Part shown: one piece after another, positions 1 to 7,062 of the stretch | Layout: each line of letters starts with the position of its first letter | How positions within the stretch are numbered: the first letter of the stretch is position 1 | Notes under the pieces: generated by a model | The model's database searches: none | What the model saw: the letters and a program-made list of their open reading frames with translations, nothing else | What the model was told of the DNA's origin: nothing | Origin: JBHIER01 sp046760705 [NCBI: bacterium] | GTDB lineage: Bacteria; JBHIER01; G020348925 | Direction of reading: 5' to 3' | DNA length: 16,759 nucleotides | NCBI GenBank assembly: GCA_046760705.1 | Contig: JBHIER010000016.1 | Coordinates: 1-16,759, forward strand | Translations under genes and position numbers: made by a program

Positions 1-845
1 CCATTGACAGCTTTGTCCAGAAGCTCAAAATCGATGGTGGCAGTCTTCAGAAATACCCTGGCCAGTTTACCCGCCTCACCTGGCACGAATTCTCCGTAGA
101 CAACCTCGCCGTCTTCAACGTACTTATCGGTGACAACAGCCGGATTCCTGATAAATTCGCCGTCCTTCTTCAAAACAGGAACAACTTTACTTATCAGCCC
201 CAGCCGCTTCATCTTGTAAGCGCTCCACAACTCGCAGGAGACGCAGTTCCACATAGCGTCTTCAATACCTACGTACCCGGGCAGAAAGTCGGTCGACCCG
301 CCGTCTGGAGCCGACCCGTGCATTGGGCCGGCTTGACCGAAAACGGCCGTATCTGCCGCCACTGAAAGGTCGCAGGCCATGCCGATCTCTTGCCCACCGG
401 CCACACGCATCCCGTTCACCCGACAGATGACCGGCTTTTTACACATCAAAATGGCATCCACCATGCCGTTGAACAGGTCCATGTAAGCACCGTATTCCTC
501 AGGCTTTTTAGTATAGTACTCAGCGTACTCCCTGGTGTTCCCGCCTGTGCAGAAGGCCCTGTCACCCACGGCGGTGAAAACAACAGCCACCACACTTCTG
601 TCCATGGAAGCTCGGTGAAAACCAGCGATGACCCCTTTGACCATCTCCGTTGTATAGGAGTTATATTGCCTGGGATTGTTAAGTATAATCCAAGCCGTAT
701 TCAATTTCTCGACAGGATTTCCGTCCCTGTCCATAACAGGCCTCAACTCGAACATAGTGCAGGGCGGTTCGGTACCAAAAAGCTCATCACCCCACAAATC
801 GTGGTCTTTGAGCTCCCGATCTCGAGGTAACCAGTCTAAAGCCAT
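1..845 (-). CDS. bamA: 6-oxocyclohex-1-ene-1-carbonyl-CoA hydrolase (BamA/Oah), 3' end cut by window edge
   Basis: Crotonase-superfamily enzyme that adds water and opens the ring of 6-oxocyclohex-1-ene-1-carbonyl-CoA to give 3-hydroxypimelyl-CoA, in the cytoplasmic anaerobic benzoyl-CoA pathway. About 281 codons are visible. The N-terminus begins MALDWLPRDRELKDHDLWGD and continues with GTEPPCTMFE, NNPRQYNSYTTEMVKG, FCTGGNTREYAEYY, CRVNGMRVAGGQEIGMACD and FGQAGPMHGSAPDGG, the run of blocks I know from BamA and not from ordinary enoyl-CoA hydratases. The family is about 360-380 residues, so roughly the last quarter lies outside the window. The ATG at 845 has a strong AAAGGAGGT site upstream, and a -10-like TATAAT lies close by, so it may head its own transcript. 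Its upstream neighbours (TIR gene, DUF6775-like gene) are functionally unrelated. Family assignment is from remembered sequence, with high confidence. Confidence 0.93.
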   Translation of the reverse strand, partial: MALDWLPRDRELKDHDLWGDELFGTEPPCTMFELRPVMDRDGNPVEKLNTAWIILNNPRQYNSYTTEMVKGVIAGFHRASMDRSVVAVVFTAVGDRAFCTGGNTREYAEYYTKKPEEYGAYMDLFNGMVDAILMCKKPVICRVNGMRVAGGQEIGMACDLSVAADTAVFGQAGPMHGSAPDGGSTDFLPGYVGIEDAMWNCVSCELWSAYKMKRLGLISKVVPVLKKDGEFIRNPAVVTDKYVEDGEVVYGEFVPGEAGKLARVFLKTATIDFELLDKAVN

Positions 846-866
846 TATCTACCTCCTTTTGGTTAG

Positions 867-894
867 ATTATATATGACTCCTGCAAAATTTGAA
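867..894 (-). promoter_or_regulatory. Candidate sigma70-type promoter for bamA
   Basis: On the minus strand, a perfect TATAAT (867-872) lies 16 bp from a TTCAAA box (889-894; 4 of 6 match to TTGACA). Initiation about 7 bases past the -10 would leave a leader of roughly 14 bases holding the AAAGGAGGT site before the ATG at 845. It sits in the 72-bp gap after the TIR gene stop, where a separate promoter for bamA makes sense. The -35 is weak, so this is a suggestion from sequence only. Confidence 0.45.
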
Positions 895-917
895 AACCCT
901 TACTATTGGCCGCTGGC

Positions 918-1334
918 CTATTTCTGTTCTTCCTTTAGCTGCCGCTCTGATGATATTGCTCGAACAATCTCTACGGCAGTTACAGATGGTTCCTGTTTCA
1001 AAAGGTAGCGACGTAATCTAATAGGCCCGGGGATATCTTCTGGAGGAATCCCCTCCTGAACAATGGGAATTATTGGTTTATGTAATGCCAACGCTGCACC
1101 CAGTTCAGCAGCGGCCCAGTTAGATTTCGAGGCACCCGCACCTATTAGAAAAATAATATCGTGGCTTTTGTTTAGACCTTCATGAATGCATTCCAACAGT
1201 GAATCCCCTGGCCTAACCTCATCTTCGTCGTACCAGACACTAATCTCCCGATCCTGCAAAGCCTTGAATAGACTACGTACCCATGTCCGGTCTCTAAGAG
1301 AATAGGAGATAAAAACACCGTATTTTCTGGCCAT
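918..1334 (-). CDS. Small stand-alone TIR-domain protein
   Basis: A 138-residue protein that is almost entirely one TIR domain. It opens with the first-strand motif KYGVFISYSLRDRTWV (residues 4-19), then VWYDEDEVRPGDSLLECI (33-50), the central strand DIIFLIGAGASKSNW (59-73) and AAELGAAL (75-82). Glu77 is at the position of the catalytic glutamate in NAD-cleaving TIR domains, so enzymatic activity is possible. There is no transmembrane segment or partner domain; the C-terminus ends in a charged RQLKEEQK. The ATG has a GGAGG site 8 bases upstream. The gene directly follows a decayed TIR gene (1351-1499). No adjacent SAVED, Thoeris ThsA, CBASS or similar partner is visible, so a defence role is only an inference from the family. 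Confidence 0.85.
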   Translation of the reverse strand: MARKYGVFISYSLRDRTWVRSLFKALQDREISVWYDEDEVRPGDSLLECIHEGLNKSHDIIFLIGAGASKSNWAAAELGAALALHKPIIPIVQEGIPPEDIPGPIRLRRYLLKQEPSVTAVEIVRAISSERQLKEEQK

Positions 1335-1350
1335 GGACTATCCCTCCTTA

Positions 1351-1499
1351 TTAAGATTTGCCAGCACGATTAAGCGACCATGGAGTGAGAAGCACCAAAA
1401 GTTCATTAGCATGATCTAATGAATTTGTTTCGCAACCCAAGTATCTGTTCCAGCGTGACTGATGAATACTAACCGCTTTGAAACACTATCTTGGGTCAT
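1351..1499 (-). pseudogene. Decayed TIR-domain gene with internal deletion
   Basis: From an ATG at 1499, preceded by GGGAGGTG, the minus strand reads 27 codons: MTQDSVSKRLVFISHAGTDT, then WVAKQIH and a TAG at 1416-1418. RLVFISHAGTDTWVAKQI is a typical start of a TIR domain. In another frame, directly across this stop, the sequence reads LDHANELLVLLTPWSLNRAG and ends at a TAA at 1351-1353; this matches the central strand of the same TIR subfamily (..ELLVLLTPW.L.R..). The part between them, about 40 residues in relatives I know, is missing, as is the AELG segment carrying the catalytic Glu. This looks like a frame-breaking deletion plus 3' truncation. It differs in sequence from the intact TIR gene just downstream. 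Confidence 0.72.
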
Positions 1500-1531
1500 C
1501 TACACCTCCCTTGTTCGAAATGGTTCGGACA

Positions 1532-2341
1532 CTACTTCAATCTCCTCAATAAGTTCTCATGTCTTTTACAAAACTCGTAAGGTGAATCTAATTGAGCGTG
1601 GATCATGTCCTCTTGCCAGTGGGCGTTATAGAGCCGGCAATTCTTGTCATCACAAAAGGGGTGGCCAGTCAAATGATAGACTAAAGCTTGCATCACATAA
1701 CCTTTGAGAACCTCCGTCAATCTCTCATCATCGTAATCTATAAATTTGCCCTTGAACTCCTCTTTCAGTTTTAAAAGCGCTGTCTGCTCCGTACCCATCG
1801 CCGTGTACTGCTGTTTGAGCAGATAAAACTCCTTCGGCTTTGCCGGCCCCTCAACTACACCGGTTGTGGAAATAATGGATGGGAAACCATACATGCTCAC
1901 CCTGGCGTGATACCTTTTGTCGCTCCGATCAAAGGTGCCCAGAAGCTGGTTGGTGAAAACGATGTGAACGTGTTCGAGACATCGCTCAGCCTCAGGTATC
2001 AACTCCCAAAGAATCTGCAGAAACTTCACCCCGTCGTAGAGGATGCCAATGGGTTTGGACGCCGGTTTTTGAAGCCATCTCCTTTCGTAGTCGATCTCTC
2101 CTGGTATTGGCTCGAAAGCGGCCTTTGGATTTTCAATGTCCCGGACTTTGCACCGGGCTATCCTCTCCGCCACCGAATCAATCATTCCCTCTCTTTCGGC
2201 CAGGTGATAGTCAAAGAACTCATCCCTGACCTCGATCTGAGCACCGTCCAGCTTTCCCCCCAGATAGTCTGCCAATTCTTCAACTCTGAGCGTCTTTGCT
2301 CCTGGAAAGTCGTAGAGACGGACACACCTTGGTCTTCTCAT
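1532..2341 (-). CDS. Putative metallopeptidase-like protein (DUF6775-like)
   Basis: A 269-residue soluble protein. The C-terminal third carries a striking His/Cys pattern: VYHLTGHPFCDDKNCRLYNA (residues 221-240) then HWQEDMIHAQ (241-250) and FCKRH (257-261). His223, His227, Cys230, Cys235, His241, Cys258 and His261 could bind zinc, somewhat like the extended zinc site of archaemetzincin-type peptidases. The middle (about 95-165) contains IGILYDGVKF and VHIVFTNQLLGTFDRSDKRY, also reminiscent of archaemetzincins. I recall this pattern from proteins labelled DUF6775 putative metallopeptidase, but substrate and activity are unknown. The ATG at 2341 has no convincing ribosome-binding site; an 18-bp inverted repeat ends only 14 bp upstream. 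It stands alone between thi4 and the TIR remnant. Confidence 0.65.
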   Translation of the reverse strand: MRRPRCVRLYDFPGAKTLRVEELADYLGGKLDGAQIEVRDEFFDYHLAEREGMIDSVAERIARCKVRDIENPKAAFEPIPGEIDYERRWLQKPASKPIGILYDGVKFLQILWELIPEAERCLEHVHIVFTNQLLGTFDRSDKRYHARVSMYGFPSIISTTGVVEGPAKPKEFYLLKQQYTAMGTEQTALLKLKEEFKGKFIDYDDERLTEVLKGYVMQALVYHLTGHPFCDDKNCRLYNAHWQEDMIHAQLDSPYEFCKRHENLLRRLK

Positions 2342-2355
2342 CTAACACATTGGAC

Positions 2356-2414
2356 TTCATCCTTCAGGATTTTGTTTCTAACCCAACCTCACCTATAAAA
2401 TCCTGAAGGATGAA
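2356..2414. terminator. Perfect 18-bp inverted repeat, probable (bidirectional-looking) transcription terminator
   Basis: TTCATCCTTCAGGATTTT at 2356-2373 is the exact reverse complement of 2397-2414, with a 23-base spacer. It lies 30 bp after the thi4 stop and 14 bp before the start of the DUF6775-like gene. The arms themselves end in four T or A bases at the loop side, not after the stem, so it is not a textbook stem plus U-tract. It could equally be a small repetitive element or a processing site. Confidence 0.5.
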
Positions 2415-2444
2415 CTCCCTCTGAATGATCCTTGAAGTTGTCAC

Positions 2445-3221
2445 CTATAATTTTTCAGCCACTACCTCGGCCGCCCTTTTGCCGGAGAGCAGCATCGCCC
2501 CGAAGGTGGGCCCCATCCTTGGCAGTCCGTAGGTTGTAGTCACCGCCATCCCGCAGACGACCAGTCCGGGGTGGACCTCCCCTGTGTGTTCCACCACCAG
2601 ATCCTCTGATCGCTCCACCCACATGGCCCCGAACCCGGCTGTTTTAACCAGATTCCGTTCCTCCAGTTTCTTGACTACACAGGCGTCGTGTCCAGTAGCA
2701 TCGACCACCATTTTGGACTCCAAAGCCACGGGATCCACGCAAGTGATCTCTCGGGGCAGAGCCGAAATGGGCGTCCAATTGATGACTACGCCGCCGACGC
2801 AATTCTCCTCCCGCAGCACCACATCATCGAAAATGGTCATATTGGCGAACTTAACCCCCGCATCGCAGGCGGCTGCAATCAGCTTTGAGCAGGCGTGAGG
2901 GCCATCGGCCACGTAGAGACCTTCCACCGCCTTTTCATAAGGCACACTCAGCTCATCCAGCACCTCTTGACCCGGCGCTCTCACCGTCACTTTGTTCATC
3001 AGATAGCCGCCGATCCAGAAGCCACCACCGAGATAGTTGTTTCTTTCTACGATCAAAACTTTATGGCCCTTAGCCGCCAACTCTTTTCCCACCATCAAGC
3101 CGCAGGGACCTGCCCCCACAATGACCACATCGCTCTCAGCATACTCGGAGAACTGTTTCAAAAACCCGCTCACGATAGCGCGGGTGACCTCCTTCTCTCC
3201 TACCTGTTGAAATATAGGCAT
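2445..3221 (-). CDS. thi4: Thiamine thiazole synthase Thi4 family, Cys active-site type
   Basis: FAD/NAD-fold enzyme that forms the adenylated thiazole precursor of thiamine from NAD and glycine. The 258-residue length fits prokaryotic Thi4. Visible features are [12 protein letters not shown] (9-20), the dinucleotide fold [19 protein letters not shown] (31-49) with IVER (57-60), GGGFWIGG (65-72), GLYVADG (101-107), CVDP (161-164), VVDATGHDA (172-180) and the C-terminal [20 protein letters not shown] (224-243). Asp163 and His178 correspond to the iron ligands of yeast Thi4. Cys161 is where most archaeal and bacterial members have His and where yeast has its sulfur-donating Cys205. The longer reading frame begins at a TTG (3239), but the ATG at 3221 fits the family N-terminus and has a GGAGGG/GAGG region just upstream. 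No TPP riboswitch core is recognisable upstream; the leader holds small hairpins instead. Confidence 0.9.
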   Translation of the reverse strand: MPIFQQVGEKEVTRAIVSGFLKQFSEYAESDVVIVGAGPCGLMVGKELAAKGHKVLIVERNNYLGGGFWIGGYLMNKVTVRAPGQEVLDELSVPYEKAVEGLYVADGPHACSKLIAAACDAGVKFANMTIFDDVVLREENCVGGVVINWTPISALPREITCVDPVALESKMVVDATGHDACVVKKLEERNLVKTAGFGAMWVERSEDLVVEHTGEVHPGLVVCGMAVTTTYGLPRMGPTFGAMLLSGKRAAEVVAEKL

Positions 3222-3268
3222 AACCTCACCACCCTCCAAGTTCGTTCAATGAATAGCATCATATTTAC

Positions 3269-3345
3269 GGGCATAAAGCCCTACACTACACACCTATATC
3301 AGTAGTGTAGCCCCTTGTGGGCGTGTTAGCCCTTTATGGGCGTAT
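3269..3345. repeat. Cluster of small hairpins with a 19-bp tandem repeat between thiolase and thi4
   Basis: On the plus strand, 3308-3326 and 3327-3345 are two adjacent 19-bp units (TAGCCCYTTRTGGGCGTRT) differing at three positions; each folds as GCCC/GGGC. Next to them lies a perfect 9-bp inverted repeat, CTACACTAC (3281-3289) with GTAGTGTAG (3302-3310), and a third small palindrome GGGCATAAAGCCC (3269-3281). The last unit touches the thiolase stop codon. Function is unknown: transcript 3' end stabilisation, attenuation ahead of thi4, or an immobile repeat element are all possible. Confidence 0.7.
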
Positions 3346-4556
3346 TACAACGCTTCTACAAGCAGGGCGATCCCTTGGCCGCCCCCGATGCACATGGTGG
3401 AGATGCCGTAGCGCCCCTTTCGTCTGTGCAACTCCATAATGAGCTTAAGGGTGAGGATACAGCCTGTGGCCCCCAAGGGGTGTCCCAGGGCAATCGCTCC
3501 ACCGTTGACATTCACCTTGCTCCGATCAAGCTCCAACTCCTTCTCCACGGCCAGGTACTGGGGGGCGAAGGCCTCGTTAATCTCCCAGAGATCTATATCG
3601 TCTTGCGTCAAACCCGCTTTCTCCAGCGCTTTCCTCGATGCCGGGGCCGGTCCGATGCCCATGATGGTCGGATCGACCCCAGCAATCCCCCAGGAGACCA
3701 GCCTGGCTAAGGGTGTCAGGCCGTGCTCCTCAGCCTTCTCCATCGTCGTCACAACCACCGCCGCTCCACCATCGACAATGCCACTGGCATTGCCTGCTGT
3801 GACCAGGCCGTCTCTGCCAAAGGCCGGGCGCAGCTTGGCCAGAGCCTCCAGTGTAGTGTCAGGTCGACAGTGGTCGTCCTCGTTCACCACCGTCACGTTC
3901 CCTTTCCGATCCACCACCTCGACCGCTACCCTCTCCTCTTCAAACAACTTTTTTTCAAGAGCCACCTTGGCCCTCATCTGTGATTCGTAGGCGAACCGGT
4001 CGGAGTCTTCTCGAGTGATACCGTATCTTCTGGCCAGCTTCTCGGCCGTCTGGGCCATAAACATGCCGATCAACGGATGGTTCAGGGATTGAAAGAGCAC
4101 ATCTTCCAACATCACGCCCGGCCCAAACCGGATAGGAGTCCCACGGATGCCGCGCACAGCGTACGGCGTCTGGCTCATCGACTCCATGCCACCGGCCAGA
4201 ACAAAATCGGCCTCATCCAGCAGAATCATCTGGGCTCCGTTAACAATGGCCTGAGCCCCAGACCCGCAGATGCGATTGACGGTCAGAGCCGGGGTTTCAA
4301 TGGGCATGCCTTCGATCCTCAAACAAACGTCCCTGGCCCCGTACAGGGCATCGACAGCATCGTGATTGGCCAGACCCATCACCACATGGTCGATCCATTC
4401 CGGTTTCGCCCTCGCCCGTTCCAGAGCCGCTTTGCCAGCAATTGCTCCCAACTCACAGGCACTGAAATCCTTCAACTTGCCGGCACCTGGCGTTCCTGCG
4501 TACTCGGCCATCGGCGTCCTGGCCCCACCGACAATGACGATCTCTTTCTGGAGCAT
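3345..4556 (-). CDS. Acetyl-CoA C-acyltransferase (thiolase)
   Basis: Degradative-type thiolase of 403 residues that would cleave a 3-oxoacyl-CoA with CoA to release acetyl-CoA, or run in reverse. The acyl-binding nucleophile is Cys97 in VNRICGSGAQAI, followed by AGGMESMSQTPY (121-132), the signature VNVNGGAIALGHPLGATG (348-365) with His359, and the base Cys389 in MCIGGGQG. Both ends match the family. The ATG has GGAGG 7 bases upstream. It follows the GDT1-like gene by 27 bp and probably shares a transcript with it, ilvE and the acyl-CoA dehydrogenase. The substrate cannot be read from the motifs: acetoacetyl-CoA (leucine route) and 3-oxopimelyl-CoA (benzoyl-CoA route, next to bamA) are both reasonable. 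It is clearly diverged from the thiolase at 9141-10328. Confidence 0.92.
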   Translation of the reverse strand: MLQKEIVIVGGARTPMAEYAGTPGAGKLKDFSACELGAIAGKAALERARAKPEWIDHVVMGLANHDAVDALYGARDVCLRIEGMPIETPALTVNRICGSGAQAIVNGAQMILLDEADFVLAGGMESMSQTPYAVRGIRGTPIRFGPGVMLEDVLFQSLNHPLIGMFMAQTAEKLARRYGITREDSDRFAYESQMRAKVALEKKLFEEERVAVEVVDRKGNVTVVNEDDHCRPDTTLEALAKLRPAFGRDGLVTAGNASGIVDGGAAVVVTTMEKAEEHGLTPLARLVSWGIAGVDPTIMGIGPAPASRKALEKAGLTQDDIDLWEINEAFAPQYLAVEKELELDRSKVNVNGGAIALGHPLGATGCILTLKLIMELHRRKGRYGISTMCIGGGQGIALLVEAL

Positions 4557-4583
4557 ACGTCTTCCTCCTTCATCAAGATTCTT

Positions 4584-4856
4584 TCAGAACTTTCCAAAAA
4601 GCATTGCTATGCCAATGACGATAAAAAAGAGAGCCGCACCTTTGTGAACGTACCCGGCTGGCACGATCTTTGTGATCGTCTGACCAAAGGCAATTCCAAT
4701 CGCCGTCACCACCGCCAGGGCGACCATTGCCCCCAGGAAGACGAGCACAGGCCTTTGGGTCTTGGCAGTCATCGAAATGGCCACCAATTGGGTTTTGTCA
4801 CCAAACTCAGCCAAGAGAAAGGCGACAAAAGTTGACAGAAGAACTTTCCAACCCAT
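4584..4856 (-). CDS. Half-size GDT1/UPF0016 (TMEM165-like) membrane protein
   Basis: A 90-residue integral membrane protein with three hydrophobic segments at about residues 4-17, 36-58 and 71-88. The family motif E-x-G-D-K-T-Q is present once, at 17-23 (EFGDKTQ). This family contains cation transporters or exporters for Mn and Ca; the acidic residues of the motif line the transport path. Most members have two copies of this domain in one chain. Here only one is present, with no second half-gene beside it, so a working transporter would have to be a homodimer or pair with a gene elsewhere. It sits between ilvE (46-bp gap) and a thiolase (27-bp gap), in the same direction. The ATG has GAGGAG upstream. 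No mntP or yybP-ykoY riboswitch signature was noticed upstream. Confidence 0.85.
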   Translation of the reverse strand: MGWKVLLSTFVAFLLAEFGDKTQLVAISMTAKTQRPVLVFLGAMVALAVVTAIGIAFGQTITKIVPAGYVHKGAALFFIVIGIAMLFGKF

Positions 4857-4902
4857 AATCTCCTCTCAAAAATCGAGCGGTTTCTCAGGCAGGACCCGGT
4901 CC

Positions 4903-5823
4903 TCAAACATAGGTCAACCAGCCATACTTGTCTTCCTCTTCCCCAGAGGTGATGGCAAAAAATGTTTCTTGCAGTTTTTTGGTTATAGGTCCCCTTTTAC
5001 CGCTGCCTATGGGGATCTTATCAATGGAACTGACAGGAGTGATCTCAGCGGCGCTGCCGGTGAAGAAGACCTCACCGGCAATGTAGAGCCCCTCTCTGGG
5101 AATCAGTTGTTCGCGCACTTCGTATCCCAGATCTCGAGCCAGGACAATGACGGCATCTCTGGTGATACCGGGCAATATTGACGCGCCCAAAGGTGGTGTA
5201 TAGAGCACGCCGTTGTTTATGACAAAGATGTTCTCACCGCTGCCTTCACTCACATAACCATACACATCCAGGGCAATTCCCTCGGTATACCCCTCATTTA
5301 ATGCCTCCATCTTGATCAGTTGCGAGTTCATGTAATTTGCTCCGCACTTGGCCAAGGCAGGGAAAGTATTTGGTGCCATGCGGGCCCAGGAGGCCACCCT
5401 GACAGCCACGCCCTGTTCCACAGCCTCCGGACCCAGGTACTGACCCCATCCCCAGACAGCGATAGCCACTTCCACTGGACAGCCAAAAGGGTTGACTCCA
5501 ACCTCCCCGTAACCCCGGTAAACTATCGGCCTGATATAGCACTCCTCCATCTTGTTCACCCGGATGGTCTCCAAGACAGCCTCGGATATCTTCTCCTTAG
5601 TGAAAGGGATTTCAATTCGATAAATTTTGCATGAGTCAAACAACCTATCGATGTGCTCTTGCAGGCGAAAACAAGCCGAGCCCCTTTTTGTTTTGTAACA
5701 TCGAAATCCCTCGAAGAGACTTGTCCCATAGTGGATGACGTGGGACAGAATGTGAATCTTGGCATCATCCCAATCCACGAACTTTCCGTTCATCCAGATC
5801 TTATCGGACTTTTCAAACGGCAT
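4903..5823 (-). CDS. ilvE: Branched-chain amino acid aminotransferase
   Basis: Fold-type IV PLP enzyme (306 residues) that interconverts leucine, isoleucine or valine and their 2-oxo acids with 2-oxoglutarate/glutamate. It follows the E. coli IlvE pattern through its whole length: [20 protein letters not shown] (9-28), [13 protein letters not shown] (31-43), [11 protein letters not shown] (96-106), [14 protein letters not shown] (156-169) with the PLP lysine at Lys159, [50 protein letters not shown] and the C-terminal EEDKYGWL. The ATG has GGAGG 5-6 bases upstream. It lies between an acyl-CoA dehydrogenase and a GDT1-like gene on one strand. Biosynthetic enzymes for branched-chain amino acids are not next to it, while acyl-CoA enzymes are, so a role in breakdown as well as synthesis is likely. 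Confidence 0.95.
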   Translation of the reverse strand: MPFEKSDKIWMNGKFVDWDDAKIHILSHVIHYGTSLFEGFRCYKTKRGSACFRLQEHIDRLFDSCKIYRIEIPFTKEKISEAVLETIRVNKMEECYIRPIVYRGYGEVGVNPFGCPVEVAIAVWGWGQYLGPEAVEQGVAVRVASWARMAPNTFPALAKCGANYMNSQLIKMEALNEGYTEGIALDVYGYVSEGSGENIFVINNGVLYTPPLGASILPGITRDAVIVLARDLGYEVREQLIPREGLYIAGEVFFTGSAAEITPVSSIDKIPIGSGKRGPITKKLQETFFAITSGEEEDKYGWLTYV

Positions 5824-5862
5824 GAGCCTCCTCCTTTCCTAAGCGATTGGGGAATCCCTTTC

Positions 5863-7002
5863 TCACCTCAGGAGACTGGCGGCGATCACCATGCGCTGCA
5901 CCTCGGAGGTGCCCTCATAGATCTCGGTTATCTTCGCGTCCCTGAAGAGGCGCTCCACCGGATACTCCTTCATATATCCATATCCGCCGTGGATCTGAAT
6001 AGCCTTGCTCGTAGCCCTCATCGCCACTTCAGAGGCAAACCGTTTGGCCATGGCCGCCTCTTTCGAATATCGCCCGCCTTTATCTTTGGCTCTGGCCGCC
6101 TGGTGGACCAAGAGCCTGGCGGCATTGATCTCCGTATCCATATCGGCCAGCATCCACTGAATGGCTTGAAACTCGCAAATCGGTTGGCCGAACTGCTGGC
6201 GCTGCTTGGAATAGGCGATCGATTCATCCAGGGCCGCCTGGGCAATCCCTACAGCCTGGGCGGCAATGCCTACTCTTCCTCCGTCGAGGGAGTCTAAGGC
6301 GATCTTAAATCCCATCCCTTCTTCACCCAATCGGTTCTGTTCGGGCACCCTGCAGTCCTTGAAGATCAGCTCACTGGTATCGCTGGATCGAATACCGAGC
6401 TTGTTCTCGCGTTTACCCACTTCGAAGCCGTCCCATCCCTTTTCGACGACGAAGGCACTGATTCCCTTGTGCTTCTTTTCCTTATCGGTCACAGCAAAGG
6501 CCACTACGGTATCCGACTTGCCCCCGCTGGTGACAAAGATCTTAGTGCCATTCAAAATGTAGTGGTCACCGTCCCGGACCGCGGTGGTTTCCAGGCTGAC
6601 CGCATCGGAGCCAGCGTTCGGCTCGGCCAGGGAGAAGGACCCCAAATGGGTTCCATTGGCCAGAGGGACCAGATATCTCTTCTTCTGTTCCTCAGTGCCG
6701 TATTTGAAAATTGGATGGCAGACCAGGGAGTTATTCACCGACATGATCACCCCGCACGAGGCGTCGGCTCGCGAAATCTCCTCCACAGCGATAACGTAGC
6801 TCAGCGCATCCATACCTGCGCCACCGTACTGCTCAGGGATCATTATGCCCATAAATCCCAGTTCACCCATCTTCTTGACCTGCTCAGCCGGGAACTCCTC
6901 CGTCTCATCCCGCTCGGCTGCCCCCGGTTTCAGTTGGTTCTCAGCGAAATCTCTGGCCGTCTTCTTGATAAACTGCTGCTCCTCCGTCAAATCAAAACTC
7001 AA
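5863..7002 (-). CDS. Acyl-CoA dehydrogenase, short-chain type, TTG start
   Basis: FAD-dependent enzyme (379 residues) that oxidises an acyl-CoA to its 2-enoyl-CoA and passes electrons to ETF. The order of blocks is typical: helical N-domain starting [116 protein letters not shown] and IHGGYGYMKEYPVERLFRDA. Glu363 in EIYEGTSEVQR is the catalytic base of butyryl-CoA-type enzymes. The start is TTG at 7002: GGAGGT lies 7 bases upstream, while the nearby ATG is only one base from that site and opens a 5-codon frame. It precedes ilvE by 39 bp. The substrate is not resolved (butyryl-, isobutyryl- or 2-methylbutyryl-like). Confidence 0.93.
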   Translation of the reverse strand: MSFDLTEEQQFIKKTARDFAENQLKPGAAERDETEEFPAEQVKKMGELGFMGIMIPEQYGGAGMDALSYVIAVEEISRADASCGVIMSVNNSLVCHPIFKYGTEEQKKRYLVPLANGTHLGSFSLAEPNAGSDAVSLETTAVRDGDHYILNGTKIFVTSGGKSDTVVAFAVTDKEKKHKGISAFVVEKGWDGFEVGKRENKLGIRSSDTSELIFKDCRVPEQNRLGEEGMGFKIALDSLDGGRVGIAAQAVGIAQAALDESIAYSKQRQQFGQPICEFQAIQWMLADMDTEINAARLLVHQAARAKDKGGRYSKEAAMAKRFASEVAMRATSKAIQIHGGYGYMKEYPVERLFRDAKITEIYEGTSEVQRMVIAASLLR

Positions 7003-7062
7003 ATGCCATCACCTCCTCTGTATTGAAAAACAGAAAACGTTGCTGTACCTTACCATTCTACT

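Noticed and set aside
3222-3344. TPP riboswitch ahead of thi4
   Set aside because: The conserved CUGAGA and ACCUGA core elements are not visible; only small hairpins are present.
3269-3345. CRISPR array
   Set aside because: The units are only 19 bp, directly adjacent with no spacers, and only two copies exist; no cas genes are in the window.
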